NCBI RefSeq assembly: GCF_030272615.1
Contig: NC_081415.1
Span: 373,901,009-373,965,008 of the forward strand
Origin: Cryptomeria japonica
Taxonomy: Eukaryota; Streptophyta; Pinopsida; Cupressales; Cupressaceae
DNA: 64,000 nucleotides
Direction: 5' to 3'
Both the position numbers and the translations under genes were made by a program. Shown here in pieces: positions 25,649 through 36,390 of this stretch; the first letter of the stretch is position 1; the number at the start of each line of letters is the position of its first letter. The notes below the pieces were generated by a model that saw only the letters and a list, made by a program, of their open reading frames with translations, was not told the DNA's origin and made no database searches.

Positions 25649-26716
25649 TGTTAGGTCCCGAAGACAACTGAGAGGGGGGGGGGGTGAGTCAATTGTCTAA
25701 TAAATTCAAACCAAAAACCAATTAACCAACTTAATGCTTAATACCGGTAAACCAGTTAAGTGTACCGGTAGACAGTGTTATTGGTAAATTGCTATACCGG
25801 TAAAGATTAATGCATGAAACATAAACATAAAGTCATCCACAACACATAACACCAATATTTGTATGTGGAAACCCTGTAAGGCGAAAAAACATGGTGGGAA
25901 ACCTTACCCACAATCAGATGATACTACTGCATATAGTAAGCGTACATAAATGGGGTTTGCACATGCAGAAAGGCCAACAACCTAGAGCTCACTGCTCAAT
26001 CACAAAATGGGAGTCACACTAACTACAGTTGGATGGTTAAATCCAATAAGAATGTACTACACAAAATATCATCTTCATATGCTGGATTCAGTACTGGTGT
26101 AATGCTGATATGCTTCTACAAAAACCTAACTTCACCTTCAAATGATGTCTTCATGTATACCTCTGCTTGATCTCGCATATACCTTTACTCAATTCTTTTT
26201 CGCATTCCACATTTGATCTTACAAATAAGATGTTACAAATAAGATCTTACATTTATACCATACCCTAAGACCAATTTTAGTAGGTCGACTCTACAAGATA
26301 TTACAATAAAACATTTTTCATACAATACAATATCCGATGCAATAACCGATTAAACATGTCGGCTAAATGCATTTACATCAATAATAAATCATCTCCATAG
26401 CATGCCATGCTGATCTGGAAAAGAAAAACCTGCCGGTGTAACCCTAGATAACCCTGGACCTATTTGCCAGTAAAAGAAAATATGCAAATATGAATATACC
26501 AATGATTAATTCTTCAAACCAAAGTGTCCACATGATGTCTTCGACATTACCAAGTGTCTTCCATATCATTCCAGGTGCCGGTGAACATTATATCCTACCA
26601 GTGAACCATATACCAGTAACTGTTGCACAATTTACTTGCTTGCCGGTGAATGTTGCTGGATCTCCAAATTGCTTGTTTTTAGTAGGTGTTGACATCAATG
26701 ACAAAACCATACCAAA
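25649..26716 (-). repeat. Element E 5' LTR, missing its outermost 9 bp
   Basis: Matches the LTR at 20040-21103 but stops after ACCATACCAAA. The last nine bases (ATACCAACA on the plus strand) are absent and element B sequence begins at once. The outer terminus was therefore lost in a deletion that also removed the start of B's LTR, so no target-site duplication can be tested. Confidence 0.85.
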
Positions 26717-27916
26717 CCCCTTTCTAATCCTATTATTTCAATTAAATCCTATTATCCCTCCATCCACTTGCAAAATCCCAAACCCCTTTCTAATCCCTTC
26801 TAGAATCTTCTAAACACTTCTAATTAACCTAACCCTCCTCTAAATTTTGTCACATCCCTAAGCAAAGGGAAGTCACTTCTCAAATGGCTCAAAGTCTTTG
26901 ATAAAAAGGTTTTCAACTTTCAACCACCAAAACCCTTAAAGTCTTTGAAAACCATTGAAGGCTTCCAACCTTCAACCACTTAATCCCCAAAGTCTCCAAT
27001 AACCATTAATGGTTAATTCAAACCCTCCCACATGGTTAAAACATTTGTTTTGACTCAACCTCTATCCAACCCAAGGGTCTCATCAGGCCATTAATGCTTT
27101 GACCATGATTAGGTCTTAATCATTTGCACAAAGGTTTATCCTTGGATTAACTCTTAATCCAGTGGGTAAGCCTAACTTGGACTTGACCCTTAGCCTTTAG
27201 ATAACCATGAGGTCTTCTCAGGCCTTTAATGCCTCCAACCTCTTCTCTCAACCCAACCCTATGTTGACACTTGTCACCATTTCATTGGTGCCAATTGTGC
27301 ACATGGATCCCCAACTTTCAAACCTGGCCCTTGATTAAACCTTTCAATCTTGACCATCCATTGCCCTGTTTATGCTATAAATAGAGCTCTCATTCCTCCA
27401 TTCATGACAATCATCCTTCAAATTTGTAGCATCACACTAATGCTCAAATACATTCAAGCTTTCTAATTTCATATATGCTCATCATTTAGTCTCTCTTAAA
27501 TCAGGAATTAGACTAAGTAGGCATGTTCAGAATAATTTCTTTATCACTTTAGTTCAATCATAGACTAAATATAGTATGCTAGGATAGTATTCATACTAAT
27601 CTTGTCATCTTATCATCTAGTTTATTTCATTGCTAAGATCATATATAGCTTAACATCCATTTCATACTAAAATATATCAAAACATCCCTCGTTCTTACAT
27701 TTGCCATCCCTAAACCATTTTGCTCAGTAATCTGAGAGCAAAAACATTGGTTTGAGGGACATTGTGAGATAGAGAACCATGGGACCCACCTTGGGAAGCT
27801 GAGTAATACATCGTTACTCCATATCTTGCATCAAGAAGTCCTGTGTGTGTGTGTGGACTAGTATTTAACTATATTTTCATATATTAATTTTTATCAGCCC
27901 ACTTTTCCCGCATATA
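26717..27916 (+). repeat. Element B 5' LTR, 5'-truncated
   Basis: From 26732 the sequence aligns with 43835-45024 at about 98% by eye. The first 280 bp of the LTR are missing. The junction bases 26717-26730 (CCCCTTTCTAATCC) repeat bases found again at 26783-26796, as filler DNA does. The LTR ends CATATA, which is CATACA in the 3' copy (C-to-T). It is followed by TTTC and the primer-binding site. Confidence 0.85.
27375..27384 (+). promoter_or_regulatory. TATA box of the element B 5' LTR
   Basis: CTATAAATAG in the same context as 44483-44492 and LTR A at 16336. It is expected to start the genomic RNA about 30 bp downstream. Confidence 0.7.
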
Positions 27917-27920
27917 TTTC

Positions 27921-27938
27921 TGGCGCCCACCGTGGGGC
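27921..27938 (+). promoter_or_regulatory. Primer-binding site of element B, tRNA-Lys
   Basis: TGGCGCCCACCGTGGGGC is complementary to the 3' end of plant tRNA-Lys (GCCCCACGGTGGGCG plus CCA), four bases after the LTR terminus. Element C uses the same site with one C-to-T change at 53076. Confidence 0.85.
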
Positions 27939-27983
27939 CCGACCCCAAATAACAAATCAGTTTTTCAAATTAATGACTTTTGC

Positions 27984-28430
27984 AGGTCTGTGGGAAACAG
28001 GAATTGGCGCGTCGGAAACATTCCTTAGCGCATCCGCCTAACAGTCTAGCGCTTCTAGCCTACTGTTTAGCACGTGAGGTCTCTGCTATAGCACGTAAAG
28101 TCATTCCTTTAGTGCATGACTTTGTTAAAATTTTTTTTTCTGTAGGTCTCAACGCTGGCAAAACATAGAGTAGCGCATCAAGTGAATAGAATAGCACACC
28201 CGATACACAGTTTAGCACTTGTAGTCCATCATTCAGCGCATGCGGTTCAAAAATTAGCACATCAAATTCAAATTTTTCCTACAGGTCCAAACAGAACGAC
28301 AGAATATCACTTTCAACGCACAGAGTAGCGCATTTAGAGAACAGAGTAGCGCATTAGTGCTTTATTTTAGCGCATCAAACATATATTTTAGCGCATACAG
28401 TCTGTTCTGTAGCGCATCAAAAACCGAAGT
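27984..28430 (+). repeat. Array B1: TAGCGCAT octamer every 21 bp in three blocks
   Basis: The octamer TAGCGCAT or a one- or two-base variant starts at 28005, 28026, 28047, 28068, 28089, 28110; at 28171, 28192, 28213, 28234, 28255 (and perhaps 28150); and at 28305, 28326, 28347, 28368, 28389, 28410. Within a block the spacing is exactly 21 bp, while the 13-bp spacers are unrelated. Variants are mainly TAGCAC and TAGTGC, as C-to-T or G-to-A decay of the central CG would give. Each block is preceded by a T-rich stretch and YAGGTC (27981, 28141, 28280). Confidence 0.9.
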
Positions 28431-28440
28431 AATAAAAATA

Positions 28441-29156
28441 ATTGTTGTAACCGAAAGTTCGAGATTAGACTTGTAGAAGTCCACCGAGGTATCTAACTGT
28501 TTATTTTGTAGGTCTCTAACAATTTCATTGCAGATAGGAGCTTCATCTTCAGATTAGAATAGTTAGATTTTTACTATCCTATCTAGGATAGTTTAAAATT
28601 TGATTTTCTTTTCTTATAAAATTGAACTCACCTTGTTTTTGGGCTATAAAAAGAACCACTATCAAAAAAATTTCTTGTTTTCATAGGAGAAAACCTATTT
28701 TTTGGCTGTAAAAAGAACAAAACAAAAATTCCTTTTTGCAAAAATAGAGCTATAAAAAGAATCTCACCATCCTTTGGTGTATAAAAGGATCCATCTTCAA
28801 TTTTTGAACCAAGGAAAGAACCTCACCTCAAAAGCTTTGTTGCAATCAAAAGAGGGAAGTTAATCCCCTTTTCCAATTTTTTTTTGTTGACCAAATCGAA
28901 CCTTTTGCTTTGTTGACCTGGTTATTTCCTTAGATTAAAAAATCATTTCTTTAAGGAACTAAAAGGAACACCATGCTTTTCTTGGAGCAACATCTCCTAG
29001 TAGAGGTTAGTAAATCACTGAATTGAAGGTTTAAAATTTTTTTTTGATTGCTCTGTCTCGAAAGTGGAAGGAATATGCTCTCCCCTTAACTGGGTGATCA
29101 AAAATCCAGACCACTCTTACAGCTTTCAATAATTCAAGCATTTACATCCTTTAGCA
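28441..29156 (+). other. Element B leader between array B1 and the structured segment
   Basis: Non-coding leader. It has a further T-rich YAGGTC site at 28505 and several copies of a GGGCTATAAAAAGAACC-like phrase (around 28645, 28702, 28747 and 28780) that look like a degenerate short repeat. No reading frame of interest. Confidence 0.4.
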
Positions 29157-29430
29157 GACCTGCCTTCCCGAGGAGTTGCAATCAACTCTTAAAGCCATTT
29201 ATGGCCGGTGTGAAGGGAATGACCTAAGTGGGGAACGACTTTGACGCCAAGAATTCAACCCACTATAATCAAATGTGGAAAGTGACGAAAGTCCTTTTCA
29301 ATGGTTGCACGCAGCGATTAGCCTTCCCCCAGTATCGTTGAGATACGTAAAGCCTTTGTTCTAAAGGTTGGGAAGCCTTCTGAGGGAGTTTATCACTGAC
29401 GAGCGAACGGGAAGCCTGATTACGAACCAT
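29157..29430 (+). ncRNA. Conserved structured leader segment of element B
   Basis: This segment is clearly similar to 53788-54045 in element C, although the flanking leader is not. Shared blocks include AACTCTTAAAGCC, GCCGGTGTGA and GGAATGACCTAAGTGGG. Hairpins: GAGTTG-CAAT-CAACTC (29173-29188), GTATC-GTTGA-GATAC (29332-29346) and CCTTT-GTTCT-AAAGG (29353-29367). In C the same positions have different bases that still pair, which indicates selection on RNA folding. Possible roles are packaging, dimerisation, translation start or primer placement. It is not a member of an RNA family I recognise. Confidence 0.65.
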
Positions 29431-29911
29431 AGAATTAGAAGCTTTGAACTGAGTCAGTAAACAAACATTTATAACATCATAGTGCAAGGGTGGGGAAGAA
29501 TCCACCCCCAAGATTACTCACCATATATCTCCCAAGATACCTACTCAACTGTGAAGCAATTCACTTTGAGTTAATTTCTGGCAAAAAGCAAAAAAATGGG
29601 CGCCTTCTAGGGGGTGACACGACTGTTTGAGCTGACGGAGTATCGAGACTAGTGGGCTATGATGTTATTTATGACCCTTGAATAAAGAGTCTTTCTGAAG
29701 TGTATTACTTGTATCCAAACCTGTTAAAACATTGGGGATTTGAACACATCCTCGCAGATCATACACTTTTTGTTAGATTAGGAAAAATGGTTGTACTTTT
29801 TGTGCCATGCTTGCATTTATTACTTCAGAAAATCGTCCATCGCACTTGAAAATTTCTCAACAAAAATAAAAAACCTCAAGAGATCACCCAAACGGAAAAA
29901 TCAGGGCAGTT

Positions 29912-30422
29912 CAGCGCATAAGAATAACATCTTAGCGCGTGGAAGACTTTTGTTAGCACATCCAAACTTTAAATTAGTACGTGAAGTTAAAACAGTAGCA
30001 TTTTATCATTAGGCAAAACAGTATACAATCCTTTAGCGCATCAGAAACACATTCTAGTGCGTGGCAGAAACATCTTAGCGCGTAGGTTCCAATAATTAGC
30101 GCATAAAGTCAAACAGTTAGCGCGTATCAGGCTCAGTATAGCACGTAGCTTTTCCAAGCAAATTCCACAACAATTTTCAACAGTCCTAACTTTAGCGCGT
30201 AGAAGAAATAGCTTAGCGCGTGGCATAGAAACATTAGCGCATGCAGTCTAGAAGTTAGCGCTTAGAAGACCTAGGATAGCGCATAAACTTTTCAACTGTT
30301 AGACCACCATTTTCACAAAATCCAAACTTTAGCGCGTGTCTAGGGGCAGATTAGCACGTGGGCCCATTATTTTAGCGCATCAAGAAAAATCAGTAGCGCA
30401 TGTAGACTCTGTTTTAGCGCAT
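29912..30422 (+). repeat. Array B2: TAGCGCAT octamer every 21 bp in four blocks
   Basis: Octamers start at 29912, 29933, 29954, 29975, 29996; 30034, 30055, 30076, 30097, 30118, 30139; 30193, 30214, 30235, 30256, 30277; and 30330, 30352, 30373, 30394, 30415. All spacings inside blocks are 21 bp except one of 22. Block gaps are 38, 54 and 53 bp. The last base pair of the octamer is often GT instead of AT. Spacers are unrelated. The array ends about 860 bp before the gag ATG. Confidence 0.9.
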
Positions 30423-30557
30423 GATTCAAAACATGAAAACAGAGAGCAAAAACCGTGAAAAATTTGAAAATTTCAAAAACATTTTTTAGAAGCCTTTTTC
30501 ATCAAAAAACCATTTTTCATCAAACCAGAGTGACAAACGAACCACTAAAACTATTTC

Positions 30558-31277
30558 TTGAGCTCAATTTGTGTTAAAACCAAATTTGTCAGAATCCTAA
30601 ACAAATGCACAATAGAGGACATCTCTCCTATCATAATCCAGAAAATTTCATCATCAGTATCAACAAAATCCTTTACCATCTTACGAATTTCTATCTCAAA
30701 ACACTTGTTTAAAATTCTCAAATCGTCAAAACTAGTTTCCAGATCGGGAAGCTTTTATCCATATCATTTGACACGCTTTATCGTGAAGGGACATCTAAAC
30801 CTTCACTCTGATAAAGTAAGATTTGAAATTTTCCAAAACAAGAATCAACTGAATCGAAACAAATCAAAGGAAATCATTGATCACTCATGCATGACTAATC
30901 CCCTTATTCTGAGAAGAAAGAACCTCTATCGTAACATCACGTTGAAGAAACAACAAACTAGTTTTTCCAAATTCATCAAGAGAAATAAGTTTTTATACAT
31001 CAATCGTCAACTCTTCAAATCTCATCGGGTATTCCTTCATCACGTCAAAAAGTATATCCAAAACAAATCTAGCGAATTTGACAAGGAACCCTTGAAGACA
31101 AGAGCATACTATCAAAAGTCTGCTTTTAATCAAACCATAAACCACAGTGGAAAGATCAATCCAGCATTCTTGCCTGACAAGTGCATCACATATAACACAT
31201 CTCGATCAGAACCACCAACACCTGAGCAACACATCGAAGAGGCTTTTGTCCCTTTCATCACTGAAAGCTTCTACTAA
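30558..31277 (+). CDS. Long open frame just upstream of gag in element B (possible ORF1)
   Basis: A frame without stops for 720 nt ends with TAA at 31275, one base before the gag ATG at 31279. The first in-frame ATG found by eye is near 30891, so the translated part may be only about 130 residues. The product is Lys, Asn and Ile rich, as expected from A-rich DNA. Some Tat-lineage elements (Ogre) carry an extra ORF1 before gag, which makes this worth noting, but I see no match and element C has no counterpart. An open frame this long in an element with many stops could also be chance or leader structure. Confidence 0.3.
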   Translation: MSSICVKTKFVRILNKCTIEDISPIIIQKISSSVSTKSFTILRISISKHLFKILKSSKLVSRSGSFYPYHLTRFIVKGHLNLHSDKVRFEIFQNKNQLNRNKSKEIIDHSCMTNPLILRRKNLYRNITLKKQQTSFSKFIKRNKFLYINRQLFKSHRVFLHHVKKYIQNKSSEFDKEPLKTRAYYQKSAFNQTINHSGKINPAFLPDKCITYNTSRSEPPTPEQHIEEAFVPFITESFY

Positions 31278-31278
31278 A

Positions 31279-33050
31279 ATGCCTGTTACTCGCTCTCAAA
31301 GTAACAAACAAAGCGAGACACCCGCTGAGTCAAGTATGAATCGAAGATTATCAAATCCTTTTGAAGTTCCACCTGTAGAAGAACTTGAAATTACTGAAGC
31401 CCTTCTTCGGGAATGTCAAGTAAATCCTTCCTTCCAAAAACTTGTAGAAAAGCTCATGGAAAATGACAAGGAAAAATATCTGCTCATGCTTACAAGCAAA
31501 GGCGTTAAACTTCCTGAAGATTTCGACCCAAACATTTTTCAAACCGGATCTCGGCAATATGCATATCAAGAACAACACAGAGAAGAAGAAACTTGCATAC
31601 CTGAACAACATAACTTTGAGCAACACATTCCAGAACAACGCATACTAGAAATGCGTATACCTGAGCTAGAAACACCAGAGCAACATATACCATTTACCAC
31701 ACCTTTTCAGTTGAGAACTAATACAAGGCAATAACTTTTTCCTCGACAAGACAATATACCTTTGGCAGCCCTTACTCAACAAATGCAAATGTTGCAAAGG
31801 CAAATACAGGATATGCAACAAGGGACAACAGTGCGTTACTCTTTAAACGAAATCTGTCCTTATCCATTTGACAGAAGCTTGAATATGGTGCCTTTTCCTC
31901 CAAACTCGGATGTTCCCAAATTTGATAAATACGATGGGAAAAGTGATCCCCGGGATCATGTTCGATAATTTTGCACACTAAGCCTTGAATTTGCTCATGA
32001 TGACACCTATTTGATGAGGTTATTCCCCAGAAGCTTGGGAGGGCAAACCATGGAATGGTTATCTAAAATTTCACCACCTATTAGATCATTTGATGAATTG
32101 GTTAACAAATTCATCACTCACTATTCCTACAACATTCAACATGCCATAACCATGCTAGATGTTTGCAACACCAAACAAAAGAACAATGAAACATTCATGG
32201 CGTTCCTTCAACACTGGCAACGCATGGTCTCCAGATATCCTTGAGATATTCCTGAAAAGGAGAAAATGGAAATCTTCATCGATAACCTGAATGGCGAAAT
32301 GAGTTACAGACTAAAACTTCAATGCATACCATCTTTCGCTAAATTGATTGAAAATGGCATTCAAGTAGAGGAAGCCTGTGTCAAAAAGGGAACACTCAAA
32401 TTCTACAAGGAAGGAACAAACTCATCAAATTACAATAATCAGAACAACACCAACCTTGACAAATCTCGATTTTGGACTTGAAACAAAAATGAAGGCAACA
32501 ACAAATCACATGATCCTAAATCAAAGCAGCCAGTACTTGCATTATCTGGAAATCCTCAGAACATGAAAAATCTTAAAAATGCTACCCCCAGTACTAACAC
32601 ATATGCACAAAACACTGATCAAGGACAACTCAATACAAACAACACCAACGATACTCAAAACAAAAACATGAATCCAGGACCTAACAACAATTCATGCAAC
32701 AACATGAACAATTTCCAAAAGCGTATCTTCACACCCCTAGGACAATCTTTAGAATCAGCATTCAGAGAGCTTTTGGCAAACAAGATTCTGTCTCTACCTC
32801 CAATCAACAATTATGAACCCCCAATCAAGCCACCTTGGTGGAATGATTCACACTATTGTGATTTCCATTGCAACAAGGGTCATAGAACAAATGAATGCAT
32901 GAGATTAAAACACATAGTCCAGGACATGATTGATCGAGGTGACTTAACGGTGGATGGTCTCAAAACAAATGGTGATCATGGAGCCTTCAAAAATCCTCTC
33001 CCAAATTACAACAAAGATGGAGCGTCAACTTCAGATGATACACGCGGCGC
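31279..33050 (+). pseudogene. gag: Element B gag
   Basis: The ATG at 31279 begins MPVTRSQS; element C begins MPIQTRSS, which supports this start. A peptide repeat around PEQHI occurs several times at 31600-31690. The capsid-type domain covers 31900-32400 (KFDKYDGKSDPRDHV, LFPRSLGGQTMEW, YSYNIQHA). A zinc-binding CDFH-x5-GH-x4-C site lies at 32857-32895, typical of Tat gag. In-frame stops: 31732 TAA, 31966 TAA, 32242 TGA and 32479 TGA. Element C has Arg at the 32242 position, so that stop is CGA-to-TGA. Gag forms the particle and binds the genomic RNA. Gag and pol share one frame. Confidence 0.85.
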
Positions 33051-34600
33051 TCGTATTAATCACATCTACAACAACACCATCAACCACATATCAGCTGAAG
33101 ATCATCAAGTAAATGTCATCACCATCCGAGATCAGCGTGATCATGAATTTGTCAATGTAACGACCCGAACTCAGAAATATGTCTTGAAAGGACATACTGC
33201 ACCTGCAACTACCACACCAAAAATCCAATATGACTTGGTTAGCCAACTACGCAAGACTCCAGCTCAGATATCTATCCTAGAATTATTGAAACTATCACCT
33301 AAGCACAAAGACATATTGGAACAAGCACTATTGGAAACCAATGTACCTCAAAATTTGGATACAGACAGATTTCAAGCCATCGTCACCCATATGACAGGAC
33401 CTCATAACCTCACCTTCTCCGAGCATGATAATACTTCCTTGAGTCATCCACATAATACTCCTCTCCATATTGAAGTCATTGTTTGCAAACACCAAGTGAA
33501 AAGAGTCTTAATAGATGGAGGAGCCAGAATTAATATATATACTTTAAAGCTTATCCGTGCATTAGGCTTCTCAGAAGAATCTATTAACCCTTGCAAGAAA
33601 ATTACCATAAAGGCATATGATGATGAGGAAAGGTCCTCTAAAGGCACAGTGATATTACCTATTCAAGTAGGACCAGTACAAAAGGATACTATATGTCAGG
33701 TCTTAGATATTGATCTCACCTACAATATCTTATTAGGACGACCCTGGATACATGAAATGCAAGCAATACCTTCTACATATCACCATTGTGTCAAATTTCC
33801 TTATGATGGACAAGAAATCTCCATATCAGTCGATCACAATCCATTTCAACATTGCAATGCAATGGGGGCAACCCAGGACAGTTTGGTTCCTCATAATAGA
33901 GAAAAGCAGCAATCTTCAACATCAGATCCACACACAGCAAAATCCAACTCCTTATGGGGAGACTTCAAGCAGAAAATGCAAATTAAAGACCAAGGCATGG
34001 GAGAATACTCTCTGGAGCCTTTATGTTTGGCCAAATTGCCAACCTCACCTAGATCACATGGTTTGCCTACTACATCAACACAACTGGCTACTCAGCCCAT
34101 CACTAAATTTGATGGTACCTTCATCCAATTGGGTACTCTAGCACATGAATCAGAGGACAAGGACGTTCTTAGCTGGTTATACAAAGATGAAGAAGAAAAT
34201 CATAGAGCAGCCGCTCTGGACATTGTTCTACCAACACACATGTATGGAAAAGGCTACTTAATCATGAAGCACATGGGATATGGCGGTAAAGGACCTATTG
34301 GCAAATGCAAATGAGTCACTGAACCTATAGATCTTCCTTCACAACCTAGCAGAAACAAAGCAGGATTGGGTTCTAAACTCATGTTCCTATTGAAATGGCC
34401 GCCACACCTACCTATCAAACCTCAATGGAAAGTAAAGACACAGTACAAAGAAGAAATTTGGCAGGAAGCACTTTTTGAATCAGCAGAAACAATCTGCAAG
34501 GCACGGGAACGTCAAGATCAGAAGTAACATCAGGAAAAACTTCTAAGTCATAAGAAGGCCCTATCTGCAGCAGTAGCTCATATTTAGACATCAATATCTC
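33051..34600 (+). pseudogene. pol: Element B aspartic protease with G-patch-like segment
   Basis: The protease has LIDGGAR near 33505, where the catalytic Asp is in an Asp-Gly-Gly version of the usual Asp-Ser/Thr-Gly, as in other Tat elements, and LLGRPWIHEM near 33735. It would cut the polyprotein. At 34230-34330 a G-patch-like segment reads GKGYLIMKHMGYGGKGPIGK, followed by TEPI and a Gly-Leu-Gly tail. G-patches bind RNA or helicases, and similar segments occur in retroviral and plant retroelement proteases. Stops at 34312 (TGA), 34525 (TAA) and 34585 (TAG) lie in the linker. Confidence 0.8.
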
Positions 34601-36390
34601 AAGAACAAATCATGTCATCTCTAGATACCGTTATTCCTCCCCGAGGAAGCACAGTCTATGAACAAATCCAGCAAGTAGAAGACGGATCTGATACAGAATC
34701 TACAAAAACCATCAAAATGGTATCCATCATCAAAGATTTGTTTTCACCATACAACACACCTGTTTACAGCACAGATAGAATCTGGGATGATTCCTATGAG
34801 ACAGATTCCAATGAATATGAATGGGGTACTTGCTCCAATGCTACTACTGATATCCTGGATGATACTGATTCTATATCCCTTTCTTAGGAAGAACATAATG
34901 CAGAAGATAGACCTCTTGAATTTGGACCCCAAAATATCTATGACGTCCAGGAAAGTGAACAGTAACATTATGAACAAGTCTATGTGGAAGATGATACCAT
35001 CGAGGACCTCGACGAAATCCTAAAATTCTTTAAACCCAAGACCCATCATTATGAAAACTCTATCCTAACACTTACAGTAGCCGAACTTGATCCACCCAAC
35101 GATTCCTTACCACTTGTCTTTCCTGACCTCATCGACTGGGAGGAACCCGAAACAATTGATATACCAATTTTCCCAGATGATGCATCTATTGTCCATTACC
35201 TATGTACTGTAAATCCGGAAATAGGCTCTACCAGTGAACAAAATAATGATATCTGTCAATCAGGGAGTGCCAAGTCTCTCAGTCGCAAAAATGAACCAAA
35301 TAAAGAATCTAATGCTGACAACCAGTTAATGGCAGCTCTAGATCATAAAAAAGTAAAAATAAAGGACGTATCGGAGGGTGAAAACCTTTTTAAGGCACCT
35401 AACGATGGGAGACTTGACACTCTTCCTGAGCACTTTCATGAGCGATCGCCCATTTTGATTGAGCCCACTCAATCAATCAACATTGGTACCACAAAAGCAG
35501 CCAGAAACATACACCTTGCAGAATCTCTGATAGAGGAAGAAAGATCGGCATTCATCATCTTCTTTAAGGAACATCAAATCAAATTTGCTTGGTCATATGC
35601 TGATATGCCTGGAGTGGATCCACACTTAATCATGCATCACTTGTCCATTTCTGCAGGAGTTAAGCCAGTCAAGCAAAAGCTACGAAAGATGAATCCACAG
35701 GTGGCACTCATGGTCAAAACTGAACTAAAGAAATTATTTGACATCGGATTCATTCGACCCATTGACTATGCAGAATGGATTTCCAACATCATTCCAGTAT
35801 CAAAACCAGATGGTAGTATCAGAATATGCACTGACTTCAGAGACGTCAACAAAGCTTGTCCAAAAGATGACTTTCCTTTGCCAAGTATCGACATAATTGT
35901 AGATCTCACAGCAGGCCATGCAATGCTCTCACTAATGGATGGTTTCTCAGGCTATAACCAAATCAAGATAGCTCCTAAAGATCAAGATAAAACTGCGTTC
36001 ACCTATCCTTGGGGAACGTACTGTTGGAATGTTATGCCTTTTGGCTTAAAGAATGCAAGGGCCACTTATCAATGAGCAATGACCACAATATTCCATGACA
36101 TGATGCACACATTTATGGAAGACTATGTGGATGACTTACTAGCTAAATCCTTCACCAGAGCAGAACATCTTGGCATCCTAACAAAGATTTTTGATCGATT
36201 GGAGAAATTCCAAGTCAGGCTTAACCCTAAGAAGTGTGTCTTCGGGGTTACATCAGACAAGTTATTAGGCTACATAGTCTCAGCTAAAGGTATTGAAGTA
36301 GATCTAGTAAAGGTACAAGCCATTATGGACATGCCACCACCATAGAATATCAGTCAACTTAGATCTCTACAGGGATGACTTCAATCAATC
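34601..36390 (+). pseudogene. pol: Element B linker and reverse transcriptase
   Basis: An acidic linker (34612-35400) leads to reverse transcriptase: VKQKLRKMNP (35670), EWISNIIPVSKPDGSIR (35772), CTDFRDVNKACPKDDFPLP (35830), FSGYNQIKIAP (35946), GLKNARATYQ (36050) and YVDD (36124-36135), which holds two of the three catalytic Asp. Stops: 34885 TAG, 34963 TAA, 36073 TGA (Arg in element C) and 36343 TAG (Lys in C). The enzyme would copy genomic RNA into DNA in the cytoplasmic particle. All motifs needed for activity remain, but the stops prevent full translation. Confidence 0.9.

Noticed and set aside
27980..28168. Open frame across array B1 giving a heptad-like Leu-Ala repeat peptide
   Set aside because: The frame exists because the 21-bp period avoids stops in one phase. 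Other blocks use other frames and contain stops, so I annotate a repeat array, not a protein.
30041..30226. Minus-strand open frame across array B2
   Set aside because: Shadow of the same repeat; no independent support.
28005..30422. CRISPR array (short repeats with unique spacers of constant length)
   Set aside because: Repeats are 8 bp and spacers 13 bp, in a plant retrotransposon leader with no cas genes.
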